64,000 nucleotides of DNA from Plasmodium malariae (Eukaryota; Apicomplexa; Aconoidasida; Haemosporida; Plasmodiidae), in assembly GCF_900090045.1 (NCBI RefSeq), contig NC_041775.1:496001-560000 (forward strand), given 5' to 3'. Each line of letters starts with the position of its first letter. Position 1 is the stretch's first letter. Below the pieces are notes generated by a model that saw only the letters and a program-made list of their open reading frames with translations, was not told the origin of the DNA and did no database searches. Shown here one piece after another: positions 49,963-61,929 of this stretch. The position numbers and the translations under genes are program-made.

Positions 49963-51569
49963 GCCCACCAAATATCAATTGTCGGATTACGTACGCACGC
50001 GTATAAGTGTATGGGTTATGCATATATGTACATGTATGCACGCTTATACGTATTTATATGAACTTTTTAATACACATATATATATATATATATATATATG
50101 TTTGTGTGTGTATAAGTTTACATACATATGTTGTATGCATTTCTGTGTAGCATACACTCAGCAATTTAAGTACGTATAATGCATACCGGTGTGCATGTGT
50201 ATCTGCAGGTATTCATATTTTTGCGCTCGTAGTAATGTACTATTTTTTTTTTTTTTTTTTTTTTTCTCCTTCCCCCCCTTTTATAGCCCACCAGGGGCAA
50301 GCACATTTACGTAAATGCCAAGTCTTTGCACAAGCGCATGTATATATGTTCATGTGTGTGTGTGTACGCATGTATATGTATATGTGTATATATATATGAA
50401 TACATATGTGCATATATCCACGTGTGATTGCATATATACACCGGAGTGATTATGCTTAACCAAATTGTTCTTTCTATTTATGTGCGTATAAGATTTGAAT
50501 GCCGCACATATATAGACATATATATTCATCTAGTGTGTGCATTTATGTGTTAAACGTTTCATATTGGTTCGCCTTATGAAAAGCAAACCTTTAATTTCTT
50601 TTATTGGAAAAATGAATTTTTGTTTATATTTCAAAAAGTAGTCCATTCACCCCATATGGGTGGGTGTATCTTGCCTATGATAGTTTTTAGATCTTATCCC
50701 TTTTCCCCAACGCTGTCTGTGCGCAGACATGCATCTACAAGCATATGCTTATATATATAAACTTACGTGTATATCCTTACATGTATATCTGAACATACAT
50801 TTATTCATATTTATATATGTGTATGCAAATTACAACCTTTGTACGCAATTTTGTTGGAAAATCGTCATATAATGGAATCTGAATGTCTCGTTTTTTGTTT
50901 ACCCGATCATGTAGACATTTCAGATATGTTAACAAAATAAAGTTACCATAAATCTACTTTTTTTTCTTTTTTTTTTTTTTTTTTTTTTACCTCGTTCCTT
51001 TTTATTTATTTTGGAAGAGGTACAAAAATCAATGACTGTTTCGCTTAAACAAGGTTTTTAAATAGCACATTTTTGGCTTCAAATATGGTTGACGCTAAAA
51101 ACGCAAAAACAAAGGAAAAAAGGAAAAAAAAGAATAAAAAAAGAAAAGAAAAAAAAAAATATAAAAATATACATACGCATAAAAAGATATTGGAATTAGA
51201 ATTAGAATTAGAATTAGATTTGGAATCGAAATTAAAATTGGGATAATTTTTATAATGCGCGTAGGTTTGGCAACTCCCGAAACGGAAAAAACGACTGAGA
51301 TGATGTCCCATTTTCTCTGGGTACAGTGTCTGATGGAAAATATATATAATCGCGTAAGAGTGGGCTGATTGATATATGTACACATTATGTGCAGATACAA
51401 GAAGTGGACACAGAAACGGCAGGACTACTACTTTTGTCTGTGTAATGCTAAATCAGTATTAGCACAAGCTCTAGAGCATATTTATTTGTACCGGACACCC
51501 ACTTTTATGCTTTAATTTCATTAGGTAAAAGAAATAGGAAATATGCACTTGAATGTACTATATACCCTC
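49963..51569. other. Convergent intergenic region, no gene seen
   Basis: Between the 3' ends of HSP110 (+) and SCO1 (-). TATATG-type microsatellites at 50070-50100 and 50340-50400, poly-T at 50242-50265 and 50966-50988. A minus-strand open stretch at 51045-51383 contains a non-repetitive part (GHHLSRFFRFGSCQTYAHYK) beside Ser/Asn repeats, with no family match I can name. Confidence 0.55.
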
Positions 51570-52538
51570 TCATACATGCTCTACTTTATTCTTTGCTAGA
51601 TATTCATCTATATAAAGCGAAATCCTTTCAACCATTTCATTGACTGTGCAGTTTTTTCCAAAAAAATCGACAAATTTTCCATTCGTATCAAGTAGGTAAT
51701 GGATGATTGAATGATCTATTAAGTAGTTATAGTTCTTATTGATTGTGTTGTTATTACCATTTCCTACATCTTTACTAGTTGACTCTGTTAAATGTTCATT
51801 GTAGTAAACACGAAATAACTTGGAAACATCCTTGATAAGTTCCTTAGTACCTGTTAAACCAATTAACTTTTCACTAAATGACTTACAATAATAATTTATT
51901 TGTGCAACTGTGTCCCTATTTGGATCTACTGAAATAAAAATTGGAGTAATTATATTTCCATATTTGTTGGTAATTTTTTCTGTTACTATAGTTTGCTTTT
52001 CTAACTCCTGAGGACATATATCAGGACAATAAGTAAACCCAAAATAAATTAAACAAAATTTATTTTTAAAAAATTTATTTGTTATGATCTTACCATTTTG
52101 ATTAATCAAAGTAAAGTTTCCTCCTATTAATGGTTTCCCTATATTTTCTACAGTCGTTTTACCAATGCCTCTTTTTTTCCCCTTTTTTTCCATCTGTGCA
52201 GTGTATAGATATATCAGAGTTGGTAGTGTTAATGCCAAATTGACAGCTAAACATCTCCACGTAAAAAATATGTTCTGCGCTTTGACTCGCTTTTGTCCAT
52301 TCGGTCTGTTAGATCCACATTCCCCATTTGGCCCATTTGTACCATTTTCTTCTTTTTCCTTCTCTCCCCGCGTATTTGTGGTATATCTCTTTCTCTTTTC
52401 GAAATTAATTTTCTTTTTCTTATAGCTCCCACCCCGTGCCTCAAAAAAGAAGTTTCTCGAGCCAATTGCACCGAAGCACGTACTTAACAATTTCTTCTTG
52501 TCCATATTAATTATGTTTTTCATAAAAAAGAGCTCCAT
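51570..52538 (-). CDS. SCO1: SCO1-like cytochrome c oxidase copper chaperone
   Basis: 322 residues, single exon, ATG at 52538. After a basic N-terminal region comes one hydrophobic span at about 95-112 (CLAVNLALTLPTLIYLYTAQ), the inner-membrane anchor. Then the thioredoxin-fold SCO domain: NFTLINQNGKIITNKFFKNK, FCLIYFGFTYCPDICPQELE with the copper-binding CxxxC (C171, C175), FISVDPNRDT, and DHSIIHYLLD with the third copper ligand H276. SCO proteins deliver copper to the CuA site of cytochrome c oxidase subunit 2 on the intermembrane-space side. All key residues are present. An Asn/Thr insert of about 15 residues precedes the ligand His. Other possible starts are M6 and M12. Confidence 0.95.
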   Translation of the reverse strand: MELFFMKNIINMDKKKLLSTCFGAIGSRNFFFEARGGSYKKKKINFEKRKRYTTNTRGEKEKEENGTNGPNGECGSNRPNGQKRVKAQNIFFTWRCLAVNLALTLPTLIYLYTAQMEKKGKKRGIGKTTVENIGKPLIGGNFTLINQNGKIITNKFFKNKFCLIYFGFTYCPDICPQELEKQTIVTEKITNKYGNIITPIFISVDPNRDTVAQINYYCKSFSEKLIGLTGTKELIKDVSKLFRVYYNEHLTESTSKDVGNGNNNTINKNYNYLIDHSIIHYLLDTNGKFVDFFGKNCTVNEMVERISLYIDEYLAKNKVEHV

Positions 52539-52675
52539 TTTTTGCGATCTTAAAATTTTGCCCTTCGCTCCATCCTTTTCCAGCTGTTCGTTTTATGTCG
52601 CTGTATTTTCTTCGTTTTATTTTGTTTTATTTTGTTTTATTTTGTTATATTTTATTTGTTTTATTTTATTTTTTT

Positions 52676-52822
52676 CTGTTTAATTTGTTTTATTTTGTTA
52701 TTTTCTGTTTAATTTGTTTTATTTTGTTATTTTCTGTTTAATTTGTTTTATTTTGTTATTTTCTGTTTAATTTGTTTTATTTTGTTATTTTCTGTTTAAT
52801 TTGTTTTATTTTGTTATTTTCT
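52676..52822. repeat. 29-bp tandem repeat 5' of SCO1
   Basis: Five near-identical copies of a 29-base unit containing ttttattttgttattttctg, preceded by shorter tttattttgt units from about 52605. Lies within 300 bases upstream of the SCO1 start, in the probable 5' UTR or promoter. Confidence 0.9.
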
Positions 52823-53850
52823 TTATATTTTTTATATTTTTTTTCTTTATTTTTTATCCGTTCTGTTTGCCCGCTCCCCCTTTGGGTCGCCCAAACAGTG
52901 GATGTGCTTCACGTAGTTTTACTATTACTGCTAGAACATGTTAAAATTTATTTTGATTTTTCCTTTTTTTTTTTTTTTTTTTCATTAAGTGTGCTTATTG
53001 ACATTACTGATATTGTTCACAAGGAATGATTAGCATTCTTTATTTCCATTCTCAAATAACATTTTGCACATTTTTTTTTTTATTTTTCATTTTTCCTTAA
53101 CATGGTGAATATATTATTGTTAATCTAGAATAAAGACGAAGACTCATAAAAAGATTGTACGGGAAAAAAAGAAAATACTATTTTACTTAAAATATGTAAA
53201 TATAATTTAACTACAATTAAATCATACGCTCTGCACAAATTTTACATTTACTTGTTCGTTTCTACATTCAGGTGTACCCACAAATATGCATATATGTACA
53301 TCTATATACGTATTACGTATATATCTAATACACATATAAAAAGGAAGAATGTATACAATAGTGGCTCATATAAGCGGCAAATTAATTCCCGCAATTCTCT
53401 GATTAGTACTGCTTCTGTTATTAGTAGTAACAGTAGTGTGTAAGCAAATAATTATGCATGCGTAGGAGTAAATAGGCAATGGAGTTAAAAAGCTGAAATA
53501 CTTTTCCTTTTCAACTATTACGTTATATTAATAACCTCAACAATATGATATATTATGTGTAAGCCGATCAGTGACAACTCTCTTTCATGGAAACAGTGAA
53601 ATATTACAGTAGAACATGTATTGCTAGCAGAAAGAACGCATCATATATATACAAATACTTATACATGTATGTATATGTACTGCCCATTCTGCCGCATTTA
53701 CATTTCAGTAATTTAAGAATTAGGAAAATCGGTTAAGCTATTGTAAGCTGTTTTTTGCTTTTTGTGTTTTTTAAATTGTATTATATGTATAATGCAATTT
53801 TTTAAAATATTATTATTTCATTTTCTCTTGGTAAACACTCTTTTAAATAG

Positions 53851-54197
53851 AAAAAAAAAAAAAGAAAAATTTTTAATTGTAGAATTGTGTTCAGAACATT
53901 TGTTCTGTTAAATTTTTTTTTTTTTTTGGCTATTTTTTTTTTTTTTATCTTACTTTTGTCTGTTATTTATTGTTTCTTTCCTTGGTCTTATTATTTTGTA
54001 CATATATATATGAAAGTATATATTGTGTACATCTTGTTATTATAATATATAATATGTATGCGGTAATATACCTATAATCCGTACATTTTTACACTTACAC
54101 ATTTCTATGTTTATACATTTATACTTCCAATAGAAACTGAAAATTCATGGCATTTTTTTTTTTTTATTTTTACGGGGGCTTTCAGTAAAAAATCTAG

Positions 54198-54232
<35 letters not shown>

Positions 54233-54303
54233 AACAGAACAAATGTTCTGAACACAATTCTATAATTAAAAATTTTTCTTTTTTTTTTTTTTTTTTTTTT
54301 TTT
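53851..54303. repeat. Inverted repeat, arms of at least 54 bp
   Basis: The left arm (core 53864-53917, gaaaaatttttaattgtaga, then attgtgttcagaacatttg and ttctgttaaattttt) is matched in reverse complement by the right arm (core about 54225-54278), with one mismatch. Both arms extend as poly-A/poly-T at the outer and inner ends. The spacer is about 300 bases. Each arm also contains a small internal palindrome (cagaac...gttctg). It lies 1.0-1.5 kb upstream of the CRT start. No transposase or terminal duplication is evident. Confidence 0.85.
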
Positions 54304-54940
54304 CTTTTTTTTCTTCTTTTTCTTCTTTTTCTTCTTTTTCCTCTTTTTCTTCTTTTTCTTCTTTTTCCTCTTTTTCTTCTTTTTTCTTTTTATTTTCTTT
54401 TTATTTTCTTTGTTCTTCCTTTCCTTTTTTTTTTTTTTTTTTTGACGAAACATAGTATTGTTCAACTGTGAATGTATAACTAAAATTTGTTCAACTGACA
54501 GCAGGTTTGCTCTTAACGTATAAATGGTACAGTTTTGCGTGTATACATGAACTTATTTTTAATCTAATCTAATTTGAGAAGTGTAATATAAGCGCTCAAA
54601 TTTAAGCTATATAATATAAGCACTATAATATAAGAGATATAATGTAGTATAAAAATAATATAGCGCTGTGAGAACTGCTTTTTCTTACGGGGTGGTAAGA
54701 ACCCAAACACATTGTACACATATGCGTGTACACGGGTATACCTTTTGATTTATACCAGTACATTTAAGTATACGTATATATATATTTAACTTAAATTTAT
54801 TGGTACCTATAATTAAAAAAAATGTACGTAAAAGTGTAAAATTATTCATATGAAATTATTAATAATTTTTAGTGCTTTCACATTAACGGCTAATATACGA
54901 CAACATTAAGTGAACCATCATTGTATGTACCGACACTAGT

Positions 54941-54978
<38 letters not shown>

Positions 54979-55138
54979 TATGTATACGTATATATTTATG
55001 CAAATGTATATATTTATGTATAGCTGAATATCTACCTTCTTATAGTTATATGGAACTTAAATTTGATCCTTGAATTTTGTTCTAAACTTAAATAATTTAC
55101 AGCCAGTTTACCACTTAGCGTTCACTTTTTAGTAATTA

Positions 55139-55216
55139 CTTCCTAATTCCTAATTCCTACTTCCTAATTCCTAATTCCTACTTCCTACTTCCTAATTCCT
55201 ACTTCCTACTTCCTAC
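55139..55216. repeat. 7-bp TTCCTAA/TTCCTAC repeat in CRT 5' flank
   Basis: About eleven 7-base units roughly 100-180 bases before the CRT ATG, within the probable 5' UTR. Confidence 0.9.
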
Positions 55217-55320
55217 TGTTTACTTTTTACTGTTTCCTTTCCTATTTTTTTTTTTTTTTTTTTTTTTTTTTCTCTCTTTCTCTCTTTTCTTTTCAATTTT
55301 TATAAAACTACTGTGTAACA

Positions 55321-55556
55321 ATGAAGATCATAAAAAAAAAAAAAAATAAAGGAAACCATAAAACAAAAAGTGACACACCTTATAGAGACCTGGATAATCT
55401 AGTACAGAACGGAAGTGCTGCTGAAAAGAATGAAAACTTTTTTTCCATTTTATTTTCCATTTAATCATGGCGCTTGCTCTTGTTGTTCATTCTTCCTGCT
55501 TTCATACTTCATACTTCATACTTCATACTTCTATCCTTCTTTGTTCCGTTTTTTCA

Positions 55557-55591
<35 letters not shown>

Positions 55592-56251
55592 CTCCTTTTG
55601 CTCTTTCCTTTCCTTTTAGATGATATTCAACATAGAATTTCCGTCATAAGAAAAATTACGAACTTCTTCAGTCTGATAGTTCATGAGATACGGGAAAATA
55701 TATTCATGTACACCCTAAGTATAATATATTTGAGTGTGTGTGTAATGAATAAAATATTAGCAAAAAGAACACTAAATAAAATTGGCAATTATAGCTTTAT
55801 AACATCGGAAACTCATAACTTTATTTGTATGGTTGTTTTTTCCTCGTTATATTTTTTTTTTACTCGTTCAAAAATGTCTGCAAAGGTTAGAACGAAAAGG
55901 GGGATGTGGCTATTAATAATTTAAAAAAAAAAAAAAAAAAATGAAACATTGAACATTATATGCTATACGTTATACTGCAAACGTTATATATGTTAAGCAG
56001 TGTGCTAAATGTCCTAAACGCGCTTATACTCATAAACGTGTTTCGTTTTTCTTACATATAGGAAAGACAACAAAATTTTGGGCTTCAGTTCTTCGCCATA
56101 TCGATTTTGGATGCCTCTTCAGTAATACTTGCATTCATAGGTAATACACATAAACGTAGAAGTTTAGAAATCGCTCTTCGTACGTTTTTACATTTTTGCT
56201 TCTTTTGATAACATCTCTATTCTGTGTGTACGTGTGGGTTATGTGCACATG

Positions 56252-56296
<45 letters not shown>

Positions 56297-57639
56297 TTTT
56301 TTTTTTTTTTTTTTTTAAGGACTTACAAGAACCACAGGAAATATTCAGTCCTTCGTTTTGCAGTTGAGTATACCAATAAATATGTTTTTCTGTTTTTTGA
56401 TCCTAAGATACAGGTAAAAAAATAATATAATTAGCACATGCCCATGCGTGTACGTGGGTATATATATACATATATGTACACACATATATATATATTTTTA
56501 TACATTTGAGATCACATTTATAAGAGTTGTAAGCATCCAACGGAAGTGCTTCATTGACCTAATTTTATTTGCATGTTCCCCTTAGATATCACCTTTTTAA
56601 TTACCTAGGAGCTGTTATAATAGTGGTAACCATAGCTATAGTAGAGATGATACTATCATTTGAAACACAAGAAGAAAATTCAATTATTTTTAATTTGGTC
56701 TTGATTGGTTCCTTAGTTGTAAGTTCATACTTTCATGGAATAGTGAAGAAGGACGTCTTTTTTGCTCATTCAGTTTTGTTACTCCTTTTCATCACTTTTT
56801 GCTCCTTTTAGCTATTTCTAACCTTTTACATTTTTTTTTTTTCTTTTTTTTATTTTAGTTTTTTCGTTTTTTCTTTTTTTGTGTACTTTTTCTTATTTTT
56901 CTTTTTTTTTATTTGTAGCCATTATGTTTTTCAAACATGACAAGGGAGATAGTTTTTCAGAAACACAAGATAGACATTTTAAGATTGAATGTAAGGGAAT
57001 AGTTTCCATTGCATACGATATATATATGTACACATGTACATAAATACATACCTACATGCATATATTATACAGTATTACATAATAATAAATAAATATTTGT
57101 ACGTTTAAAGTACATGGCATATATATTCATTTTCAGTTTAATCAAATATAAAGTACCAAATTTTTTTTTTTTTTTTCCGCAGGCCGTTGTATCTTTTTTT
57201 CAAATATTTACAACCTGTTTTATTTTGCCGGTCTACACTCTCCCATTTTTGAAGCAACGTATTTATAAATTGAAAATTCTTCTTTTTATATGCTTAAAAT
57301 GAGATAAAATGAATTCGCGAATTCTATATTATTTGCTATGCCATTTTGGTCGCAATTTTACTATCTTTTTTGTTTTATTTTTTTATGTTTTTCTTTTTTT
57401 CCCTTTTTAAATATATTTAGTTCATTTGCCATTTTCTGAAATTGGCTCAAACATTAAGAACGGTTTCAACTGCCTATTTTTCGGAAAAAACACCATTGTT
57501 GAGGTAATCAATAAAAATTAGTTTGTCTACAATAGCTTTGTTTATTTTATTTATGCACCTTACTACTTGCAAATTTTTTTTTTTTTTGTAGTTTTGTACT
57601 TTTTTTACCGTTTTACATGTACTGTGCATTTCATTTTTC

Positions 57640-57687
<48 letters not shown>

Positions 57688-59437
57688 CTTTTTTTTTTTG
57701 TTTTTTTTATGCTTTTTTTTTTTGTTTATTTTATTTTTTTTTTTTTTTTCTTTCTTTGGACCAGTCATTAATACTTACAAAATATTTTTTTTCCCCGTAG
57801 AATTGCGGTCTTGGTATGGCTAAAATGTGTGACGACTGTGACGGAGCATGGGTAATAAAAATACTGAAAATCATGTACACAATAATGAATAAATTAAAAT
57901 CCAAAACATCTTCCCTTCCCTTCATTATTATCTTTTATACTTCTACAGAAAACACTTTTAGCTTATTCCTTTTTTAATATATGTGACAATTTAATCACTA
58001 GTTATGTAAGAACTAAATAAAAAAAAAAAAAAAAAAATCCAAGGAAATAACAACACATATTATGGGGCATTTTTCTTTGCGTTTTTCTCTGTGTTTTCCC
58101 AGTTTCACTCATTTGAATTGTGAATATACGCTATATTTAATCCATTTTAATTTTTTATTTTTTATTTCTTTTTTACGCGACAGATAATCGAAAAGTTTTC
58201 GACTATGACATACACTATCGTTAGCTGTATCCAAGGACCAGCAATAGCAATAGCATACTATTTTAAATTCCTTGCGGTAACACTATTATTTTTAGTTTTT
58301 CGTTAACATTTGTAGTATTCATTATTTAAATTCATTCTACACATTTTGTAAAAATATGCATTAATGTACAACTCATTTTATGATTATTTTAATAACCCTT
58401 TTTGTAAATAATTCCATTTTTTTATTTTTTCTTGTTTATTATAGGGTGATGTTGTTAGGGAACCACGTATATTAGACTTTGTAACATTGGTATAAAAAAT
58501 TGATCTTTCAAAAAATAGCACAATTATATATTATATACAACGTAACAAAATAAAGTATTTATTTTATTTTTTTTTTTATAAAATATCATACAAATGTGTC
58601 GCAATAAATATTTATTTTATTTTTATTATTTTTTTGTTTTTTCTTAGGTTGGCTATCTCATTGGTTCAGTATTTTACCGAATTGGAAACATAATCCTAGA
58701 AAGTAAACAAATTGAGAATATATTTTCTACATATATGTAGTGTATGTATAAATGTGTGTGCACATGTAATTGTTGTATGTGCTTAAACCTATACCGTGTG
58801 CATAAATTTGTTATGTGTGGATAATATTATTCCGTGTGCATAAATTTGTTATGTGTGGATAATATTATTCCGTGTGCATAAAATTATTCCGTGTGCATAA
58901 AATTATTCCATGTGCATAAATTCATTCCATGTGCATACATTCATTCCGTGTGCATAAATTCAATCTGTGTGCATAAATTCATTCCATGTGCATACATTCA
59001 TTCCGTGTGCATAAGTTCATTCCATGTGTATACATTCATTCCGTGTAACTAAAATTATTACGTGTGGATAAAGTTATTCCGTGAGCATAAAATTATTCCG
59101 TGAGCATAAAATTATGCTGAGTATACAAAGTTATGCCTAGTACAGGACACTCATAGGCAGCTTTGCTGTGTGCATATAAATATTACATCTTCATATAATT
59201 TTGTACTGTACATGTAAAAATGTGTTTCGGGCGTAAGTGTATATATATATATATATATGTATATAAATGTGCACAATTTTGATTTGCAACTTGTATTTAA
59301 TGAACTATAATATGTACAATTTTCGCACGTTCATGGTATTATTTTAACTTCAAAATAATTTAGGAGAAAAATTGAAAGAAGGAAATGATGCGGATTCTGA
59401 GGAACTTACTAATGCAGATGGAATAGCAACTGCTTAA
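55321..59437 (+). CDS. CRT: Chloroquine resistance transporter CRT
   Basis: Fourteen exons, all with GT-AG joins and total length in frame (1272 bases): 55321-55414, 55620-55885, 56062-56140, 56320-56413, 56586-56718, 56919-56990, 57183-57258, 57421-57503, 57801-57851, 57949-58005, 58184-58276, 58445-58489, 58648-58702 and 59364-59437. The 423-residue product matches PfCRT (424) almost position for position: [11 protein letters not shown] in the N-terminal tail, [20 protein letters not shown] at TM1, [55 protein letters not shown] in the loop, and [18 protein letters not shown]. It is a ten-TM drug/metabolite-transporter-family protein of the digestive vacuole membrane that exports peptides and, in mutant form, chloroquine. 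Residues here: C72 V73 M74 N75 K76, H97, F145, S220, Q271, N326, M343, G353, I356, R371. The exon 1 donor (GTGCTG) is the weakest junction. Confidence 0.96.
58795..59125. repeat. 19-bp minisatellite in the last CRT intron
   Basis: Imperfect tandem units of cataaattcattccgtgtg and longer variants (for example with gtgtggataatattattcc), roughly 15 copies in the 661-base intron 13. Explains why this intron is the longest of the gene. Confidence 0.85.
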
Positions 59438-60643
59438 AATGTTTTTTTAAAAGCTGCATTTAACTTTACATAAAATGTAAAAATCGTTTTTAATTTGCCG
59501 ATACTTTTTAATTTACAAATACATACATACATATATACATGCATATACATCTGTATGTACATATACATGTATACATTTATATGCTTGCTCATTTGTCCAC
59601 TGACAATTCAATGAAATATTTACCAAAACTTTTTTAAGTGAAAATTTTTTTTTGTATGATTTACACATATATCGCGTTCCTTATATGAACACTGTACATT
59701 TTTAATATTTTTATGTATTTTTTTTTTTTTTTTTGTATATTTTATCAAACTTCAAAAAAAGAGAAAGGTTTGACTCAATGTTTTTTTTTTCTTTTGCTGT
59801 TATTGCTGTTATTGCTGTTAACGCTGTTTTTGTTTTGTTGTTGTTTGATATGTATTAACATATTTATTCTTAACCATTTAATTCTCGCTTCTACATTTTG
59901 ATATAATTATTTATTTTTTTTGTTATGTATTATTCATTAAAAATCAGATTACCAAAGATTTTTTACAGTACAAACATTTTTTATGAAAGAAAAGAAATAA
60001 AAAAAAAAAATAATAATAAAAACGGGGATTTTTTTTTTTTTTCATTTTTTTTTTTTTTGCACATATATATATATATTATTTAAAAGGACGTAATAATAAA
60101 ATATAGAAAATAATTACTATATTTTCCAAGTCACATTCTTTCAAATATCATATATGCTGTTTTCCATATATACAATTGTTTAGAAGAGTTTACAATTATA
60201 TTTTTTTTCCTATTTTAACTAAATATAATTAAGATTTAAACTTCTAATTATAAAAAAAAAAAAAATTCCCTGTAAGAAATTTGAAATATCTTTCGCCACA
60301 TATTTCAGAATTTCCAATTCTTTTACTTTTTTTTTTTTTTATTTCTTTTCTTTCTTCTTTTAATCTACGTATTCTCATCATTTTTTTAATGAATTACACA
60401 ACATTATCATATTTAAAAGCTTAACACAAGTCTTTCTTCCTTCGGTATCTACAGTAAACAAGTGCATATATATAAAAATAAACCCACAATGTGCAATCAA
60501 AGAAGTAGCATCTTCCCAAGGAAAAAGACGTTAACTAGGCTAAACTATTCGCAAGAGTACATGTACCCAAGGTCATACACAAATATATATACATATATAC
60601 ACATATATACATACATATATATACATATGTAAACTTATTGATC

Positions 60644-60692
<49 letters not shown>

Positions 60693-61929
60693 ATATATGT
60701 ATAACTCTCACCTGTGCTGCGGCACCTCAAGATATTTCTTTTAATTAACTTAAATATAAAGAAAAATAAATAAATGAAACAAGCATTTTATACCGTTCAT
60801 GCTCCAGTAAAAGGTATTCATATAAATGCAAAACAAACCATGAACAACAAAAAAACAAGTGTATATAAATATATATAAATATATATAGCAAAATTAAGCA
60901 CAATATTTTTGAGGGTAATAAAAAAAATACCCAAAGCCTTTTATGCAATCTCTTTAAAACATTTGTAAATACAATAAAAAGGATAATTTAGAAATTAATT
61001 CCTATAAAATATTTACATAATGAAATATGCTTACATTTAAGAAAAGATATCCAAAAAATGTATCATTTATTTTTATATATTATAAATGAAAAGCTAAAAA
61101 AATAAAGAGGAAAAAAATGAGGAAAAATTACACAAAAAAAATTGTATAAAAAGAATAAAATAATGAAAATGAAATCCGAATAACAACGAATGATTAAGTT
61201 TCATATGTACATATATAACATAACACAATATTATTACAATTCAATACCCTGTATGCATTTTATAAAATAATATTCATAATAATGTAAAGGAAAACAAATA
61301 AAAAAAGCACCAAAAAAATTGTGCCTCTAAAAATTAACAGATATTTACTGAGAAAAAAAAAAAAAGAAAAGAAGAATTTCGACTTGTATTATCTGTACAG
61401 CTGAATTTATATTTAACTCTTTTTTTTGTTTTTTTATATTTTGTTAATTTTTTATTCTCTACCCATATGTATATATACATGTGTATATATATGTGGTATG
61501 TATTTATGTATGGATGTATGTATGTATGTATGTATTTATGTATATATGTATGTATGCATGTATGTATGTATGTATGCATGTATGTATGTATTCGTGCATT
61601 AAAGTACGCATTTTTTTTTTTTTTTCCTTTTTAAGCTCATTTTAGCCTCAACACATTGTGTTGCAACTGGTTTACCATTAACGTAAAAAAAAAAAAAAAA
61701 TATATATATTATATAAATAAACAAGTGAACAGTTAAACATATAAACGAATGAGCAAATAAATAGATAAAAAAAGTACTGCTTTTTCTTTCCCATACATTT
61801 TAGTGCTCTAATATATATATTATAATCTATATATTCCGCACGCGTGCGTATGCAAATTTTACAGCTTAGCAGAATTTGATTTTTAAATATATATTTTAAT
61901 GTGCAAAATAAAAAAGAAAGTATGATAAG
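59438..61929. other. Intergenic between CRT and the Cg1-position gene
   Basis: AT-rich with poly-T/poly-A, (TA)n at about 60647-60688, a (tgta)n array at 61495-61590 and poly-T at 61610-61626. No coding region supported. Holds the CRT 3' UTR and the next promoter. Confidence 0.65.

Larger units (their letters stand above)
52823..55320. other. Divergent intergenic region, 5' flank of CRT
   Basis: 2.5 kb holding the promoters of SCO1 (-) and CRT (+). Contains the inverted repeat at 53851-54303, (ttcttcttttt)n at about 54280-54440, (TA)n at 54951-54975, and a 7-base repeat (ttcctaa/ttcctac) at 55139-55216 followed by a 28-base T run just before the CRT start. No coding region seen. Confidence 0.6.

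Noticed and set aside
51045..51383. Minus-strand frame with Ser/Asn repeats between HSP110 and SCO1
   Set aside because: Short non-repetitive part without a family match; lies in the convergent 3' region of two genes.
53851..54303. Transposable element as the explanation of the inverted repeat
   Set aside because: No transposase frame, no flanking target duplication seen, and well-documented DNA transposons are lacking in Plasmodium; reported only as an unexplained inverted repeat.
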